NCBI GenBank assembly: GCA_963761015.1
Contig: CAVXFL010000017.1
Coordinates: 49,081 to 113,080, forward strand
From: CAVXFL01 sp963761015
Lineage (GTDB): Bacteria > Pseudomonadota > Alphaproteobacteria > Acetobacterales > Acetobacteraceae
Reading direction: 5' to 3'
DNA: 64,000 nucleotides
Under the pieces are notes generated by a model. The model saw only the letters and a program-made list of their open reading frames with translations, was not told where the DNA came from and searched no databases. Positions 18,410 through 27,466 of the stretch are shown here, in pieces (within the stretch, counting starts at the first letter, position 1; each line of letters begins with the position of its first letter). The translations under genes and the position numbers were made by a program.

Positions 18410-19495
18410 TCAGGTGACCGTCTTGCGCGGGTCGAAGGAATCGCGCACCGCCTCGCCAACGAAGATCAGCAAGGTGAGCACCCCGCCCAGCACCACGAAG
18501 GCGGTGATGCCGAGCCAGGGCGCCTGCAAATTATTCTTGCCCTGCGACACCAATTCGCCGAGCGAGGGCGAGCCCGGCGGCAGCCCGAACCCCAGGAAGT
18601 CGAGGCTCGCCAGGATGGTCACGGAGCCCGACAGAATGAACGGGAGAAACGTCAGTGTCGCGATCAGCGCGTTGGGCAGGATGTGGCGCCACATGACGTG
18701 CATATCCGAAACGCCGAGCGCCTTGGCCGCACGCACGTAGTCCAGATTCCGCCCGCGCAGAAACTCCGCCCGGACCACGCCAGTCAGGTGCATCCAACTG
18801 AACACCAGCAGAAAGATCAGCAACACCCAAAAGCTTGGCGCGATGATGCTGCCGAGGATGATCAGCAGGTAGAGCTGCGGCATCCCGGACCAGATTTCGA
18901 TGAAGCGTTGAAAAAACAAATCGATCAGGCCGCCGTAGAAGCCCTGCACCGCGCCGGCCGCGACCCCGACCACGCTCGAAATCGCGGTCAGAGTGAACCC
19001 GAACAGCACGGAAATGCGGAACCCGTAAATGACGCGCGCCAGCACGTCCCGCGCCTGATCGTCCGTGCCGAGCGGGTTCTGCCAGGTCGGCGGCGACGGT
19101 GCCGGCGAGGGCAACCCCTTCACGATGGTTTTGTAGTTGTACGGGATGGCTGGCCAGACCATCCAACCGTGCTTGTTGATGGCGGCGCGCACGTCGGGGT
19201 CGGTGTAATCCGCCTCGGTGGGCAGAAAATCCTGGCCGAACGTGTCCTCGCTATAGTCGTACAGCACGGGGAAATACCAGTGGCCATCGTAGTGGATCGC
19301 CAGCGGGCGGTCGTTCGCGATCAACTCCGCGAACAGGCACACCACGAACAGCACGGTGAAAATCCAGAGCGACCACCAACCGCGGCGATGCGCCCGGAAC
19401 ACTGCGAGCCGGCGGCGCGACAGCGGCGAAAGCCAACGCGGCGGCGGTTTCGGAACCGCCGCGATCGGCGGTGCCGGGCCATCGAAGGCCGACAT
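18410..19495 (-). CDS. yejE: Peptide ABC transporter permease (YejE-like)
   Basis: A 361-residue inner-membrane permease of the DppC/YejE type. After a basic cytoplasmic N-terminus and one transmembrane helix there is a periplasmic loop (about residues 65-145) typical of YejE, then the core with five helices and the ATPase-contact EAA-type loop around AAKALGVSDMHVMWRHILPN. It ends with DSFDPRKTV. It directly abuts yejB (one base apart) and is followed by yejF after 22 bases. Confidence 0.93.
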   Translation of the reverse strand: MSAFDGPAPPIAAVPKPPPRWLSPLSRRRLAVFRAHRRGWWSLWIFTVLFVVCLFAELIANDRPLAIHYDGHWYFPVLYDYSEDTFGQDFLPTEADYTDPDVRAAINKHGWMVWPAIPYNYKTIVKGLPSPAPSPPTWQNPLGTDDQARDVLARVIYGFRISVLFGFTLTAISSVVGVAAGAVQGFYGGLIDLFFQRFIEIWSGMPQLYLLIILGSIIAPSFWVLLIFLLVFSWMHLTGVVRAEFLRGRNLDYVRAAKALGVSDMHVMWRHILPNALIATLTFLPFILSGSVTILASLDFLGFGLPPGSPSLGELVSQGKNNLQAPWLGITAFVVLGGVLTLLIFVGEAVRDSFDPRKTVT

Positions 19496-20584
19496 CTAGC
19501 CGCGCCTCTCGAAGTCGATGCGCGGATCGACAACCGTATACATAATGTCGCCGATGATCTGCATCAGCAGCCCGAGCAGGGTGAAAATGTAGAGCGTGCC
19601 GAACATCACCGGGTAATCGCGCTGAATCGCGCTCTCGAATCCCAAGAGACCGAGCCCGTCGAGCGAGAACACGATCTCGATGAGCAACGACGAGGTGAAC
19701 AGGATGCTGATGAACGCGGCGGGGAAGCCGGCGACGATCAGCAGCATCGCGTTGCGGAACACGTGGCCATACAGCACGCGCCGCTCGCCGGCGCCTTTCG
19801 CGCGCGCGGTCAGCACGTATTGCTTGCGGACCTCGTCGAGAAAGCTGTTCTTGGTCAGCATCGTCAGGCTGGCAAAGCCGCCGATGACCATGGCGGTGAT
19901 CGGCAGCACCATGTGCCAGAAATAGTCGCCGATGCGCGCGGGCCAGCTCAGGCTCCACCAGTTTTCGCTGACCAGCCCGCGCAGCGGGAACCATTGCGCG
20001 AACGAGCCGCCGGCGAACAGCACGACCAGCAGAATGGCGAACAGGAAGCTCGGCACGGCGTAGCCGACCAGAACGGCGGCGCTGGTCGCCACGTCGAAGC
20101 GGCTGCCATCGCGCACCGCCTTGGCAATGCCGAGCGGGATCGAGATCACGTAGACCAGCAATGTCGACCATAACCCGAGCGAGATGCTGACCGGCATTTT
20201 CTGCAGGATCAGGCTGAGCACCGACCGATCCCGGAAGAAGCTCTTGCCGAAATCGAAGCGCAGATAGCCTTTCAGCATCAGCCAGAATCGAGTGAGCGGT
20301 GGCTTGTCGAAGCCGAACATCTTGCGGATATCGGCGACGATGTGCGGGTCGAGGCCGCTCGCCCCGCGATAAATCCCGCCCGACGTCGTGGGCATCGGCA
20401 TGGTTTCATGCGCGCCCTGCCCGGTCATGCGCCCGGTGACGCTCGCGCCGTGTCCCTTCAACTCGGCGATCATCTGTTCGACCGGACCGCCAGGCGCAAA
20501 CTGCACAACCACGAAGTTGATGGCGATGATGCCAAACAAGGTCGGAATGACCAGCAGCAGGCGACGGAACAGATAGGCTGCCAT
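19496..20584 (-). CDS. yejB: Peptide ABC transporter permease (YejB-like)
   Basis: A 362-residue permease of the DppB/YejB type. It opens with the classic MAAYLFRRLLLVIPTLFGI helix, has a long periplasmic stretch (MIAELKGHGASVTG onward) that is a mark of YejB rather than DppB, and contains the ATPase-contact loop KQYVLTARAKGAGERRVLY. It ends DPRIDFERRG. ATG 20584 is the family-type start. The gene lies 10 bases after yejA. Confidence 0.93.
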   Translation of the reverse strand: MAAYLFRRLLLVIPTLFGIIAINFVVVQFAPGGPVEQMIAELKGHGASVTGRMTGQGAHETMPMPTTSGGIYRGASGLDPHIVADIRKMFGFDKPPLTRFWLMLKGYLRFDFGKSFFRDRSVLSLILQKMPVSISLGLWSTLLVYVISIPLGIAKAVRDGSRFDVATSAAVLVGYAVPSFLFAILLVVLFAGGSFAQWFPLRGLVSENWWSLSWPARIGDYFWHMVLPITAMVIGGFASLTMLTKNSFLDEVRKQYVLTARAKGAGERRVLYGHVFRNAMLLIVAGFPAAFISILFTSSLLIEIVFSLDGLGLLGFESAIQRDYPVMFGTLYIFTLLGLLMQIIGDIMYTVVDPRIDFERRG

Positions 20585-20594
20585 TTCTCGCGGC

Positions 20595-22457
20595 CTACTT
20601 GATGCCGGCCCTGCGGGCGCTGTCGGTCGCGGCGGCGAGCTTGGGGTCGATCCACCAACTGTCCAGCGCGACCCCGGTGCGCACCGGCTTATCGGGCCGG
20701 CCGAAACGGTCCCAGTAGGCAACGCGCACCGATTGCAAGTGCCAGTGCGGCACCACGTACCAGTTCCACAGCAGCACCCGGTCGAGCGCATGCGCGATGG
20801 TGAGGAGATGCGCCCGGTCCGGCGCGACGATGAGTTGCGCGACCAGGGCATCGACCACCGGGTTGGCGACGCCGATCAGGTTGTCGCTGCCCGGTTGTTT
20901 CGCGCTCGCGCTGGTCCAGTAGCCGACCTGCTCGTTGCCGGGGCTGTCGGATTCCGAGAACAGCGCCACGGTCATGTCGAACTGGAACTGATCCATCAGG
21001 CGCTGGTATTGCGCCGGATCGACCGTGCGCACGTGTGCGGTGATGCCGAGATGCGCCAGCCATTGCACGTAGGGCAAGGCGACGCGCTCGAACGCCGGCT
21101 GATCCAGCAGGATCTCGAACGCGAACGGATTGCCCTTCTTGTCGAACAGCTTGCGCTGCTTGATCGTGCAGCCCGCCGCGCGCAGCAGCTTCAGCGCGGC
21201 GATCAGGTGCTCGCGGTTGTTACCGGACCCGTCGGTAACGGGGAGTGTGAACTCGGTGGTGAACAGGTCCGGCGGCAACTGGCTACGGAACGGCTCCAGC
21301 AGTTTCAGTTCGTCGCCCCGAGGAATGCCGGAGCAGGCCAGATCGCTGTTGCTGAAATAGGACCTGGTCCGCGTATAGGCGTTGTAGAACAGCTCCTTGT
21401 TGCACCACTGGAAGTCGAACGCGAGGTTCATCGCCTGACGCACGCGCGGGTCCTTGAAGACGTCGCGCCGCACGTTCATGGCGAAGCCCTGCATTCCCGT
21501 GGGCAAATGGTGGCGCAGCAATTGCTTCTTGACGAGCCCCTCTTTCACGGCGGGGAAATCGTAGCCGGTGGCCCATTGCTTGGCGATGTTCTCCTCGCGG
21601 AAATCGATCTGCCCCGCCTTGAACGCCTCGAAAGCGACCGTGGCGTCGCGGAAATACTCGGTGCGGACCACGTCGAAATTGTTCAACCCGCGCGCGGTCG
21701 GCAAATCTTTGGCCCAGTAATCGGGCACCCGGCGATAGGACACGCTGCGGCCGAATTCGTAGCGATCCACCGCATAGGTGCCGGAGCCGAGCGGTGGATC
21801 GGTCAGCGGCTTGTCGAACGCGCGGCCCTGCCACCAATGCTTCGGCAGTACCGGCATTTCCCCGAGAATGAGCGGCAACTCGCGGTTGCGGTTCGTCCTG
21901 AACTGAAACACAACGCGGGTCGGGCTCGGCGCCAACGCCTTCGCGACATCGGCGTAATAGGCCCGGTAGAATGGCCGGCCCTTGTCGCGCAAAGTATCGA
22001 AGCTCCAGGCCACGTCCTCGGCGGTGACCGGATGGCCGTCGTGGAACCGCGCCTGCGGCCGGATCTCGAACGCCACCCAGGAGCGATCGGCCGCAAGCTC
22101 GACGAGCGCGGCGAGGTGGCCGTAGGCGGTGCTGGCCTCGTCGGCGTCGGGGCGCAGCAGCGTGTCGTACACCCGGTTCACGTCCGCCGCCGCGGTCCCG
22201 CGCACGATGTACGGGTTGAAACTGTCGAACGAGCCGATGGCCGCCAGCGCCACCTCGCCGCCCTTCGGGGCATCCGGGTTCACATACGGGAAGCAGGAGA
22301 AGCCGGGCGGCAGCAACGGCTTGTCCATCATGGTCAGGACATAGGTCCGGATCGGGCCCGCTGCGCCGGGAGCCGGCCCGGCCGCGCATCCCCGCCGCGC
22401 CGCCGCGAAGCCGAGCGGCATCGCCATCGAGGCCGTCAAGAAAGATCTGCGACGCAC
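20595..22457 (-). CDS. yejA: Periplasmic peptide-binding protein (YejA-like)
   Basis: A 620-residue family 5 extracellular solute-binding protein. An N-terminal signal region (MRRRSFLTASMAMPLGFAAA, a possible Tat signal with RRRSF) is followed by the Yej-type opening with FPYVNPDAPKGG, the loop ARFHDGHPVTAEDVAWSF, and a C-terminal lobe ending WWIDPKL. It delivers peptides to YejBE. First gene of the importer operon; its promoter should lie in the short gap before the hisN-like gene stop. Confidence 0.92.
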   Translation of the reverse strand: MRRRSFLTASMAMPLGFAAARRGCAAGPAPGAAGPIRTYVLTMMDKPLLPPGFSCFPYVNPDAPKGGEVALAAIGSFDSFNPYIVRGTAAADVNRVYDTLLRPDADEASTAYGHLAALVELAADRSWVAFEIRPQARFHDGHPVTAEDVAWSFDTLRDKGRPFYRAYYADVAKALAPSPTRVVFQFRTNRNRELPLILGEMPVLPKHWWQGRAFDKPLTDPPLGSGTYAVDRYEFGRSVSYRRVPDYWAKDLPTARGLNNFDVVRTEYFRDATVAFEAFKAGQIDFREENIAKQWATGYDFPAVKEGLVKKQLLRHHLPTGMQGFAMNVRRDVFKDPRVRQAMNLAFDFQWCNKELFYNAYTRTRSYFSNSDLACSGIPRGDELKLLEPFRSQLPPDLFTTEFTLPVTDGSGNNREHLIAALKLLRAAGCTIKQRKLFDKKGNPFAFEILLDQPAFERVALPYVQWLAHLGITAHVRTVDPAQYQRLMDQFQFDMTVALFSESDSPGNEQVGYWTSASAKQPGSDNLIGVANPVVDALVAQLIVAPDRAHLLTIAHALDRVLLWNWYVVPHWHLQSVRVAYWDRFGRPDKPVRTGVALDSWWIDPKLAAATDSARRAGIK

Positions 22458-22537
22458 GCGGCTCTCCGCTTCAGGAAACGGGGACCATACGTCGTCACAT
22501 CACTGTGCGCGACCCACTGTTGCGATCGGGTGTTTAA

Positions 22538-23338
22538 TCAATTCGCGAGAAGGGCCACAGCTGGGCCCAGCAGCCCAGGATCGCCCACCGCGAGAACCCG
22601 ATACCTGGCGCCCGGATCGCCGGGACGGAGCGAACGCCCCTCCCAATCGGTCAGCACGCCGCCGGCTCCCTCGATGACCGGAAGCAGCGCCGCCCAGTCC
22701 CAGATTTTCAGGTCGGCTTCGGCGATGATATCGATATGTCCGAGCGCGAGCAGGCCGTAAGCGTAGCAGTCGCCACCCCAGGTGACCCGCCGCACCGCTC
22801 CGGCGAGTCGGCGCCAGCGCGGCATTTCCGGCTCCCCGAGCATCTCCGGCAACGTGCAGGAGAGTTCGGCCTCGCCGATTTCGGCGCATGGCCGGCATCC
22901 CGGCTTGCCGCCGAACGGCCCGCGGAACCGGGTCCGTTGCCCGGCGATGCCGATCCAGCGCTCGCCGGTGACGGGCTGATCGATGAGACCGAGGACCGCC
23001 CGCTCGCCGTCCAACAGGCCGATCAGCGTGCCGAAGAGCGGACGGCCAGTGATGAACGCGCGGGTGCCGTCGATCGGGTCGAGCACCCAGCGCATCCGCG
23101 CCTCCGGCCGGACCGGCGCCAGTTCCTCGCCGAGAATGCCGTATTCCGGAAACCGCTCCGCGAGCACCGCCCGGATCGCCGCTTCCGTGCTGCGGTCGGC
23201 GATCGTCACCGGGCTGCGGTCGCTCTTGACCTCGGCGTCCAGCGCCGCGCGGAAAAACGGTCGGATCACCGCGCCCGCGACATCGGCCGCCGCCTCGGCG
23301 GCCGCGATCAGACCGGCGATTTCGGCCGCCTGGTCCAA
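22538..23338 (-). CDS. hisN: Inositol-monophosphatase-family phosphatase, probably histidinol-phosphatase HisN
   Basis: A 266-residue metal-dependent phosphatase. Metal ligands are visible in GEELAPV and in VLDPIDGTRAFITGRP, with the late DWAALLPVIEGAGG motif. The FITGRP sequence and length fit HisN-type histidinol-phosphatases of Alphaproteobacteria better than inositol or CysQ enzymes. There is no ATG or GTG in frame after the cytochrome stop at 23346, so TTG 23338 is the most likely start. It would be transcribed together with the upstream tri-haem cytochrome. Confidence 0.82.
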   Translation of the reverse strand: MDQAAEIAGLIAAAEAAADVAGAVIRPFFRAALDAEVKSDRSPVTIADRSTEAAIRAVLAERFPEYGILGEELAPVRPEARMRWVLDPIDGTRAFITGRPLFGTLIGLLDGERAVLGLIDQPVTGERWIGIAGQRTRFRGPFGGKPGCRPCAEIGEAELSCTLPEMLGEPEMPRWRRLAGAVRRVTWGGDCYAYGLLALGHIDIIAEADLKIWDWAALLPVIEGAGGVLTDWEGRSLRPGDPGARYRVLAVGDPGLLGPAVALLAN

Positions 23339-23345
23339 CCCGGGA

Positions 23346-25163
23346 TCAGGGTTGCTTGCGCGCGGGCGTGGGTGCGCCCACCACGCCCCCCTGCGGCTGC
23401 TGAGCCGGCAAGCCGGCGCCGGCCGGCGAAGCCTGCTCCGCCGGGTTCTCCTGGCGGGTTCCACCCGCGGCCGGCGCAACTTCGGTGCCGCGGGTCGTGA
23501 CCGGTGCCGGCGTGACCAACTCCTTCTTCGCGCTCGGGTTGTTGGCGCTCGGGGCCGGAGCCGGCGATGGCGCGGCCGCGGCCGGCGTGGGCAGCGGCTC
23601 AGGGTGCTCGGACAGCGTCCGCAAATAGGCAACGATGTTTGCCCGCTGCTTCTCGCTCTTCACGCCGGGGAACATCATGCGCGTGCCCGGAACCACGGCC
23701 ATCGGGTTGGTCAGCCACTGGTTGAGATTGGCGTAGGTCCAGGTTCCGCCCAGCTTCTTGAGCCCCGCCGTATAGTCAAACCCGGCCTCGTGCGCGCGCG
23801 GTGCCCCGACGATGCCGTAGAGGTTCGGCCCGATCTTCGGCGGTTGTCCCTTCTCGAACGAGTGGCAGATCGCGCAGAAAGTCTCGACGTCCTGCTTGCC
23901 CTTGGCCGGATCGGCGTGGGCGACCAGCGCGACGAAGCTGGCAGGCTGCGGCGCGGCGGGTTGCGTGGCGGCCTGGCTCGGCGCGGGCTTGGCGGCCGAG
24001 GCCGCGGATGGCGCAGCGGCTGCGGGCTTCGGCGCCGGCGCGGCTGGTTGTGTGGCCGGCTGCGCCGGCGCCGCCGGTCCAGGCGTCGCCGCGGCCTGCG
24101 TGGGCTTGGCGGCCGGGGCGGCGGGTGGCGCGGCGGCGGCACCGGCCTTCGGCAGCGGCGCGGGGTGGTCGGACAGCGTCCGCAGAAAGGCGACGACCTC
24201 CGCCCGCTCCTTCTCGCTCTTGAAGCCCGGGAACATCATCCGCGTATCGGGCACGACCCCCCTCGGGTCGGTAAGCCAGTGATTAAGGGCATCGTAGGTC
24301 CAGGTGCCGCCCAGCTTCTTGAGTCCGGTGGAGTAGTCGAACCCGGCCTCGTGCGCTCTCGGGTCGCCGACGATGCCCCACAAATTCGGGCCGATCTTCG
24401 GTGGCGCGCCTTTCTTGAAGCTGTGGCAGATGCCGCACACCGTCTCCGCGATCTCCTTGCCCTTGGCGGGATTGGCCTTGGCGACGAGCGAGACAAACGT
24501 CGGATGCGGCGGGCCGGCCTTCGTGGTCGCCTGTTGCGCCGCCGCCGGGGGCGTGGCGGCCGCCTTCATGGTGCCCGCCTTGGCTTGCGCCGCCTCCTGC
24601 TCGGCCGCTTTCACCTCCTGCGGGCTCGGCAGCGGCACGGGGTGCGGCGACAGCGTCCGCAAGTAGGCAATGACGTCCGCCCGTTCCTTGGTGTTCTTGA
24701 TGCCCGAAAACGCCATCCGCGTACCCGGAACGACGGTGTGCGGGTCGTAAAGCCACTGATCCAAATGCGGGTAGGTCCACTTCCCGCCGAGCTTCTGCAG
24801 TCCCTCCGTATAGTCGAAGCCCTTCTCGTGCGCGCGCGGGTCGCCGACGATGCCGTAGAGATTCGGTCCCACCTTCGGCTGTCCACCCTTGTTAAAGGTG
24901 TGGCAGATCGTGCAGTCGGTCTCGACGAGCTGTTTGCCCTTGGCGACGTCGGCGGAGGCGAGCAGCGGCACGATCGGCGGTGCCTTCGGGGTTTGCGGCT
25001 GCGCCGCCGAAGCGGTTTCCGCGGGGGCGCCCGCGATCTCGATCGCCGGCTTCTTCAGCGCATGCGGAGCGACGAGGATGTCGCCGATGAATCCGCTCAC
25101 CATGAAGGCGATTCCGGCGACGAGAATGGATGCGATTGCCTTGTTGACTTCCAAGCTATCCAT
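23346..25163 (-). CDS. Membrane-anchored tri-haem cytochrome c (three tandem CycM-type domains)
   Basis: A 605-residue protein with an N-terminal uncleaved anchor (residues 9-30) and three homologous cytochrome c domains joined by Ala/Pro-rich linkers. Haem sites are CTICH (84-88), CGICH (243-247) and CAICH (430-434). Each domain repeats the same pattern, including GPNLYGIVG or GPNLWGIVG and a PxTRM axial-methionine region. Alphaproteobacterial CycM (cytochrome c552) has one such domain and carries electrons from bc1 to cytochrome oxidase; the neighbouring kdsB and pheA match the usual cycM locus. A triplicated form is unusual and might act as a longer electron wire across the periplasm. Confidence 0.9.
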   Translation of the reverse strand: MDSLEVNKAIASILVAGIAFMVSGFIGDILVAPHALKKPAIEIAGAPAETASAAQPQTPKAPPIVPLLASADVAKGKQLVETDCTICHTFNKGGQPKVGPNLYGIVGDPRAHEKGFDYTEGLQKLGGKWTYPHLDQWLYDPHTVVPGTRMAFSGIKNTKERADVIAYLRTLSPHPVPLPSPQEVKAAEQEAAQAKAGTMKAAATPPAAAQQATTKAGPPHPTFVSLVAKANPAKGKEIAETVCGICHSFKKGAPPKIGPNLWGIVGDPRAHEAGFDYSTGLKKLGGTWTYDALNHWLTDPRGVVPDTRMMFPGFKSEKERAEVVAFLRTLSDHPAPLPKAGAAAAPPAAPAAKPTQAAATPGPAAPAQPATQPAAPAPKPAAAAPSAASAAKPAPSQAATQPAAPQPASFVALVAHADPAKGKQDVETFCAICHSFEKGQPPKIGPNLYGIVGAPRAHEAGFDYTAGLKKLGGTWTYANLNQWLTNPMAVVPGTRMMFPGVKSEKQRANIVAYLRTLSEHPEPLPTPAAAAPSPAPAPSANNPSAKKELVTPAPVTTRGTEVAPAAGGTRQENPAEQASPAGAGLPAQQPQGGVVGAPTPARKQP

Positions 25164-25359
25164 TCGGCGCGTTCCCCACCGTTCCCAGACGTGACGAAAC
25201 CGGAAGCGCTGCGCGCGCTGCTTCGGTCAGCGTTGCACCCTTGCGGGGGCCTTCCTAAGGTGCGGCGCATCAAAGATAAAGGCCCTGCTTGCATCACCTT
25301 ATGCCCGATCCGAGCAACGCCGCGCCGCCGCCCGGCACGCGCGATGGAGGCGCGCGCCG

Positions 25360-26091
25360 ATGACTCCGATCGTCGTCATCCCGAGCCGGCTCGCCGCGAG
25401 TTGCCTGCCGGGCAAGCCGCTCGCCGACATTCACGGCCGGCCGATGGTCGCGCACGTGCTGGCGCGCGCGCGCGAGGCGGCGATCGGGCCCGTGGCCGTC
25501 GCTTGCGCCGAGGAGGCGACTGCCGAGGCGGTGCGCCGGGCCGGCGGAATCGCGGTGCTGACCGACCCGGCGCTGCCATCGGGTTCCGACCGCGTGCATG
25601 CCGCGCTGGCCGAACTCGACCCCGACGGGCGGCACGACATCGTGGTGAACCTGCAAGGCGACTTTCCGACGATCCGGCCCGAGGCGCTGCGGGCCGTGCT
25701 GCGGCCGGTGGCGGATCCGGCGATCGATGTCGGCACCCTCGTCGCGCCGATCCGGGATGCGGAGGAGGCAGCGGCGGATTCGGTGGTAAAAGCGGCCTGC
25801 GCCTTCGCCGAGGGGAGCGATGTCGCGCCGGCGCTGTATTTCTCGCGCCTGCCGATCCCCTACGGGGAGGGGCCGCGTTGGCACCATATCGGCATCTACG
25901 CCTGGCGGCGGCCAGCCCTGGCGCGGTTCGTGGCGCTGCCGCCGAGCCCGCTCGAACGCCGCGAGCGGTTGGAACAATTGCGCGCCCTGGAGGCCGGCAT
26001 GCGTATCGCCTGCGCGCGGGTGGCGGTGGGACCATTCGGCGTGGACACGCCGGCCGATCTGGAGCGCGCCCGCCGGGAACTCGCGCCATGA
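25360..26091 (+). CDS. kdsB: 3-deoxy-manno-octulosonate cytidylyltransferase KdsB
   Basis: A 243-residue CMP-Kdo synthetase that activates Kdo with CTP for lipid A-core assembly. Family marks are the N-terminal nucleotide loop (VIPSRLAASCLPGKPL), SGSDRVHAAL, the acidic NLQGDFP motif and the HHIGIYAWRR region. It is divergent from the tri-haem cytochrome gene with a 196-base shared upstream region, and pheA follows after 13 bases. Confidence 0.94.
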   Translation: MTPIVVIPSRLAASCLPGKPLADIHGRPMVAHVLARAREAAIGPVAVACAEEATAEAVRRAGGIAVLTDPALPSGSDRVHAALAELDPDGRHDIVVNLQGDFPTIRPEALRAVLRPVADPAIDVGTLVAPIRDAEEAAADSVVKAACAFAEGSDVAPALYFSRLPIPYGEGPRWHHIGIYAWRRPALARFVALPPSPLERRERLEQLRALEAGMRIACARVAVGPFGVDTPADLERARRELAP

Positions 26092-26104
26092 AGGCCCATC
26101 ACCC

Positions 26105-26966
26105 ATGAGCGGGCCGATCGCCTTCCAGGGCCGGCCCGGCGCCTATTCGGACCTCGCCTGCCACACCGCCAACCCGGGCATGGACACGCTACCCTGCGAT
26201 ACCTTCGAGGCGGCGATCGAGGCGGTGCGCTCCGGCGCGGCCACGCTGGCGATGCTGCCCTGCGAGAACAGCCTCGCCGGCCGCGTGCCCGACATTCACC
26301 ATCTGTTGCCGGAAAGCGGCCTGTTCGTGGTCGGCGAGCATTTCCAGCGCGTGGAACACTGCCTGCTGGCCCCGCGCGGCGCGACCATCGGAGGGCTCAA
26401 GCGCATCCACTCGCACGCGGTCGCGCTCGGGCAGGTGCGCGCCATGCTGCGGGAACTCGGCGCCAAGGCGGTGGTCGAGGCCGACACCGCCGGCTCGGCG
26501 CAACTCGTCGCGGAATGGAACAACCCCGAGGACGCGGCGATCGCCTCGTCGCTGGCGGCCGGGATTCTACGGCCTCGAGATTCTGCGCCACAACGTCGAG
26601 GACGCGGCGCACAACACGACACGCTTCTACGTCATGGCGGGCGAGCCGCGCACGCCGGCGGCGACCGAGCCGAACCTGATGACGACGTTCGTGTTCCGGG
26701 TGCGCAACGTGCCGGCGGCACTCTACAAGGCGCTGGGCGGCTTCGCCACCAACGGCGTGAACATGACCAAGCTGGAGAGCTACATGGTCGGCGGCGAGTT
26801 TACCGCCACACAGTTCCTCTGCGATGTCGAGGGCCACCCCGACCAGAAGCCGCTCGCGCGGGCGCTCGAGGAATTGGAGTTCTTTTCCCGCGAGCTGAAG
26901 ATCCTGGGCGTCTACCACGCCGCCCCGTTCCGGCTCGCGCAGGGCAGGGCAGGCGATTCCGGCTAG
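26105..26966 (+). CDS. pheA: Prephenate dehydratase PheA (one frameshift)
   Basis: Converts prephenate to phenylpyruvate in phenylalanine synthesis. The N-terminal catalytic domain has IAFQGRPGAYSD and the CENSLAGRV motif; then a frame break at 26561-26563 (GGG where GG is expected) leads to FYGLEILRHNVEDAAHNTTR, which contains the conserved NxTRF-type motif. The C-terminal ACT domain carries the ESYMVGGEF phenylalanine-binding motif. Removing one G gives 286 residues, the normal size. The tail overlaps the convergent secreted hypothetical gene by four bases. Confidence 0.92.
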
Positions 26967-27403
26967 GGGTCGGTGTCCTGCTTCGGATGGCCCAGGATTG
27001 GGACGTAAGGGTTCATCGGCATCGACGCGGTGGAATTGACCGCCCCGGCCATGCCGCTGAAGTTGCCCGATCGGGTATGCCCGGCCGGCGCGCGCGCGGG
27101 GGGGCGCATCAGCCGTTCGGTCACGGGCAGGCGCTCAATCGGCGGCACCGGACCAAGCGGCTGCAGCACGTTGGGGGGACGCCCCCGCTTGCCCGGCGGA
27201 TACTCCCTGGCGGCTGATTGCGCCGGAGTGCCGGTTTGCGTGGTGGTGCCCATGGAATTCGGCGTAATGCCGAGATGCGTGACGGTGTTCCGCTGGAGCG
27301 CGGTGGTCGCCCGATCAGGCGAGGTGGGCGACGCGTTCGTCACGGGCCCCGCGCCGCCGAGGCAGACCGCGATCGCCGCGAATGCAATCGGCAGCGCTTT
27401 CAT
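26963..27403 (-). CDS. Hypothetical secreted proline-rich protein
   Basis: A 146-residue protein with an N-terminal signal peptide (MKALPIAFAAIAVCLGGAGP) followed by a Thr/Pro/Gly-rich low-complexity chain without recognisable domain (for example PPGKRGRPPNVLQPLGPVPP). I do not recognise it. The signal peptide with basic start followed by a hydrophobic core supports that it is a real gene. It converges on pheA and overlaps its stop. Confidence 0.5.
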   Translation of the reverse strand: MKALPIAFAAIAVCLGGAGPVTNASPTSPDRATTALQRNTVTHLGITPNSMGTTTQTGTPAQSAAREYPPGKRGRPPNVLQPLGPVPPIERLPVTERLMRPPARAPAGHTRSGNFSGMAGAVNSTASMPMNPYVPILGHPKQDTDP

Positions 27404-27466
27404 CTTGAATGACCCTCACCGGTTCAGGGCGCTCGCTCGTCAATTTTGTCGGGCCCACGCTGTGCA

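Noticed and set aside
20733..22760. A 675-codon open frame opposite yejA
   Set aside because: Antisense shadow of the binding-protein gene; no domain, signal peptide or membrane pattern.
22983..26108. A 1041-codon open frame on the plus strand
   Set aside because: It is antisense to the hisN-like and tri-haem cytochrome genes; its long Gly/Arg-rich translation has no family pattern and reflects high GC and codon bias.
25820..27217. A 465-codon open frame across kdsB and pheA
   Set aside because: It only contains real sequence in the first part of pheA; the rest is out of frame on both sides.
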